61,226 nt of DNA, from contig CAYWGR010000005.1 in assembly GCA_964458015.1 (NCBI GenBank), positions 1-61,226 of the forward strand, read 5' to 3'. Below the pieces are notes generated by a model, which searched no databases, was not told the DNA's origin, and saw only the letters and a program-made list of their open reading frames with translations. The stretch comes from CAYWGR01 sp964458015 (lineage in GTDB: Bacteria > Planctomycetota > Planctomycetia > Pirellulales > Thermoguttaceae). Of this stretch, positions 59,099 to 61,226 are shown piece after piece; positions within the stretch are counted from its first letter, which is position 1, and each line of letters starts with the position of its first letter. A program made the translations under genes and the position numbers.

Positions 59099-59892
59099 AT
59101 GGATATTTTTGATTTGTATCGCCTCGCTGGAGAATGTCAGATGAACGGTCTGGAAAAGTTATGTTCGATGGTCACGAATCGGTTCGGAAAAGCCCGAAAG
59201 CAGAAGCAAGGCGGCAACAACAAGTATGTCGTCTATTATCGTGTTAGTACGAAGCAACAACGCCAGAGTGGTCTGGGACTTGAGGCACAAAAGGCAGCGG
59301 CCGAAGCCTACGTGAAAGAACGTGATGGTGAAATTATTGGCGAGTACCAAGAGATCGAGACCGGCAAAGACTGCCGCCGGCCGGAAATCATGCGGGCCAT
59401 CATGCACGCCAACCGTTCGTGGGCGACATTGGTCATCGCTAAGTTGGACCGACTTGCCCGAAATGTCTGGCTCACGAGCACTTTGATGGAATCCGGCCTC
59501 GATTTCATAGCTTGTGATAGCCCCACCGCTTCAAGGCTTACGATTCACATCCTCGCGGCCGTTGCCGAAGAGGAGGCCCGGCTGGTTTCCGAACGCACGA
59601 AGAACGCCCTCGCTGCGTACAAGGCCCGTGGCGGGCTGCTTGGCCCGGCAACGTTTCGGAACAAAGAAGCATGGAAGGAAAAGCAGGAAGAGGCCCGGCA
59701 ACGGGCAACGCAGCGAAACTCCGAGGTCGCCGTCGCCGCCTACGACGAGGTCCGACCCCTCGTGCGCAACCTCCGCGACCAGGGGCTATCGTTTCAGAGA
59801 ATTGCAAACACCCTCAACGAGCAGGGATTCCGCACTCGGCTAACCGGAAGCGAATGGAGCAAGACACAGGTCAAGCGTCTGATAGATCGGCC
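59099..59892 (+). CDS. Serine recombinase (resolvase family), 3' end in assembly gap
   Basis: About 265 residues up to the gap. The catalytic domain begins after residue 40: YVVYYRVSTKQQRQSG holds the nucleophile Ser, and VIAKLDRLARN is the conserved Arg-containing block. The C-terminal part is a helix-turn-helix region (RNLRDQGLSFQRIANTLNEQ) and ends KRLIDR at the gap, near the natural end. The N-terminal 40 residues (DIFDLYRLAGECQMNGLEKL) precede the domain and are odd. It could invert or integrate DNA of this or another element. Confidence 0.85.
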
Positions 59893-59902
59893 NNNNNNNN
59901 NN
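59893..59902. other. Assembly gap
   Basis: Ten N bases of unknown true length. Sequence to the right may not be contiguous with the left, which matters for where the element ends. Confidence 0.98.
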
Positions 59903-60421
59903 GCATGAGACAAACCCCGGAAAACCATTCCGACGTGTTTCTCTTTCTTTTCTCTGAATCGTAGCCGGACGTGAGGCATTGGAAGCCGCCGAATCGCAGG
60001 CCGCAACGACGAACAACGGAAAGCCTTTCATCGCAATTTCCGCCTGCATTCTCCATACCCCCCCACAGTAATACCAAGGGGTCTCGCGTACGCGGAAAAT
60101 ATATTCGAGCCAGAGACAAACCCGATGCCCGGAAGGAAACTTCAAAACAGTCCCGAGCATAGTTACCGTATATCCCCACTCCTATAGGATAATATCCCCT
60201 TGGCGATTTTGTGATGAAACAGTCTTTTCGGCAGCAGACCGTCAGGCGTACATATAGGCATTTACCGCCCAAACCACTTCTGCCAGTGTTCGTTTTACGG
60301 GTGGTTCTGAACTGTGGAAAATCCCGCCGTATTCTGGCGATGGCATCTCGACAATCTTGCATCGTGCCGCAAGCGGATTTGCTTTCGTGTAGAGCCGATG
60401 ACGTTTGTCGTATATGGGGAT

Positions 60422-60442
60422 AGCCAGCCGGGGCGGCTGGCT
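60422..60442. terminator. Hairpin downstream of the ATPase gene
   Basis: AGCCAGCC (60422-60429) pairs with GGCTGGCT (60435-60442), 8 bp, loop of five. A further CGTTGCC/GGCAACG pair follows at about 60454. Lies about 100 bp past the stop of the minus-strand ATPase gene. The region 59903-60541 holds no supported gene. Confidence 0.45.
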
Positions 60443-60541
60443 TGAGGTTCGACCGTTGCCTGCGGCAACGTCCGCTCCTTGTAATGAATTCCGACCCAGT
60501 ATGGTCGTTAGGCTGGTTCCCCATTTGCACCAAGCAACGGC

Positions 60542-61226
60542 TTATGTGCGAATTCGGCGGTCGCGGCCTTGCATTCGCACCATGATGCCGGAGTTCATGC
60601 GGCTGACCATTGCTTCGCCGATGATTTCTGGTATTTGTTGCTCGCTCTTCGTCGTAATCAGGATGGTCGGCAAGCCGTTGTCGAAGCGATAGTGGATGAC
60701 ACGCATCACGTCCATAAATTCTGCTTCGTAGGGGCGAGCGGTGGCGAACTCGTCGATGACCAGCAACTCGGCAACTGCCAGCCGATTTAGCCACGCTCGG
60801 TTGTCTTCGCCTTCCTCACCGAACAGACGGCTATCCCTTGCAGCCTGATTGATACTGTACCAGTTCGTGAAGAAGTGATTGCCATGATAGTCGTGGTTGT
60901 AAAGATACCTCTCCGTGTGATTTACCAAGAAGACGCCGACCGCCGCCCAGGCCGCCCAGGTCTTACCGGCACCGGGGCAACCAATGAATGTCAGCAGGTC
61001 GGCATCGCCAGCAATGAAGGGCGTAACCTGATTTTGCACGGCAGGTGAAAGCGTGCTCCAAGTGGCACCGTGGTATTTCTTCGGTGGTTGGATGTCATTC
61101 CACTTGACGGTCTCGCCACGCCAAACCTTGTCGATGGTGGCAATTCGTTCCAACTGGGTCTGTTTCTTCTTCTCCTCGTTCTTCAACTGGCACGCGGCAC
61201 AGAATCTGGAACCGGAGACAGCATCT
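60542..61226 (-). CDS. DnaC/IstB-like AAA+ ATPase (5' end outside window)
   Basis: A helicase-loader type ATPase. Walker A is LTFIGCPGAGKTWAAWA, Walker B LLVIDEFATARPYE, and the sensor region GLPTILITTKSEQQIPEIIG is followed by an Arg-finger-like end MVRMQGRDRRIRT. The frame stays open to the window edge and reads FCAACQLKN upstream, a Cys pair typical of the N-terminal zinc region of loaders, so the TTG at 61186 is not the true start. Probably from a phage or plasmid replication module; it stands on the far side of the gap. Confidence 0.75.
   Translation of the reverse strand, partial: DAVSGSRFCAACQLKNEEKKKQTQLERIATIDKVWRGETVKWNDIQPPKKYHGATWSTLSPAVQNQVTPFIAGDADLLTFIGCPGAGKTWAAWAAVGVFLVNHTERYLYNHDYHGNHFFTNWYSINQAARDSRLFGEEGEDNRAWLNRLAVAELLVIDEFATARPYEAEFMDVMRVIHYRFDNGLPTILITTKSEQQIPEIIGEAMVSRMNSGIMVRMQGRDRRIRT

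Larger units (their letters stand above)
43332..59892. mobile_element. Integrative genetic element at a tRNA-Leu gene (left end and body)
   Basis: It begins at a 3' fragment of a class II tRNA, next to a tyrosine integrase. Carries HTH protein, split D5-type helicase, small unknown proteins and a cargo of two giant proteins. Coding in this block is less GC-rich than upstream. The intact tRNA-Leu should be at the other end, which is not in the window; the block may end in or after the assembly gap at 59893. Confidence 0.78.

Noticed and set aside
59871..60794. Long minus-strand frame crossing the gap
   Set aside because: It passes through Ns and overlaps the real ATPase gene in another frame; no motif.

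Overview
The window looks like a chromosome segment of a planctomycete (Pirellulales-like), read from gene content alone. The indicators are a DUF1559 pseudopilin-like protein, a DUF1598 protein, a PEP-CTERM protein, several genes of families common in Planctomycetota, and GC-rich host coding DNA. It joins a 43 kb chromosomal part to an integrated element of at least 16.5 kb with visibly lower GC. Ten N bases at 59893-59902 mark an assembly gap, so linkage of the last 1.3 kb to the rest is not certain.

Layout of the chromosomal part. 1-3.6 kb: end of a lipase-like hydrolase, a DUF1598 protein and a VapBC-type toxin-antitoxin pair with a recognisable promoter. 3.7-14.6 kb: dnaE carrying a 452-residue intein, fmt, miaB and glnE. 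14.7-16 kb: an orphan antitoxin followed by a toxin remnant of ten codons, then a secreted protein. 16.1-19.3 kb: a lipid operon (ketosynthase homologue with a changed catalytic triad, CdsA, PlsC). 19.5-25.8 kb: glycosyltransferase, CelD-like acyltransferase, choloylglycine-hydrolase-family enzyme, SUI1 factor and AlkA. 26-30.5 kb: DinB and a run of small unknown membrane proteins.

30.6-43.2 kb is a sugar-utilisation region: SSS transporter, pseudopilin/lipoprotein pair, PEP-CTERM protein, XylR-type AraC regulator, Gfo/Idh/MocA oxidoreductase, class I aldolase, fucose/arabinose-isomerase-like protein, FGGY kinase and amidohydrolase. Four intergenic sites share one architecture, two YGCGCARA units exactly 21 bp apart, and three of them lie 98-101 bp upstream of a start codon. 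I read this as the regulator's operon-spanning regulon.

43.3 kb onward is an integrative element. It begins at a 3' fragment of a class II (Leu-like) tRNA next to a tyrosine integrase and a small HTH protein. It carries a P4/D5-type helicase split into two overlapping frames and several small unknown proteins. Its cargo is two very large adjacent genes (1215 and 1258 aa) that are paralogues of each other. Both end in a PD-(D/E)XK nuclease motif and neither has a known N-terminal domain. This pair, on a satellite-like element, is the best candidate for an undescribed system, probably defence. A hairpin-rich relic of a small mobile element lies between the two genes. A serine recombinase runs into the assembly gap, and a DnaC/IstB-like ATPase runs off the window end.
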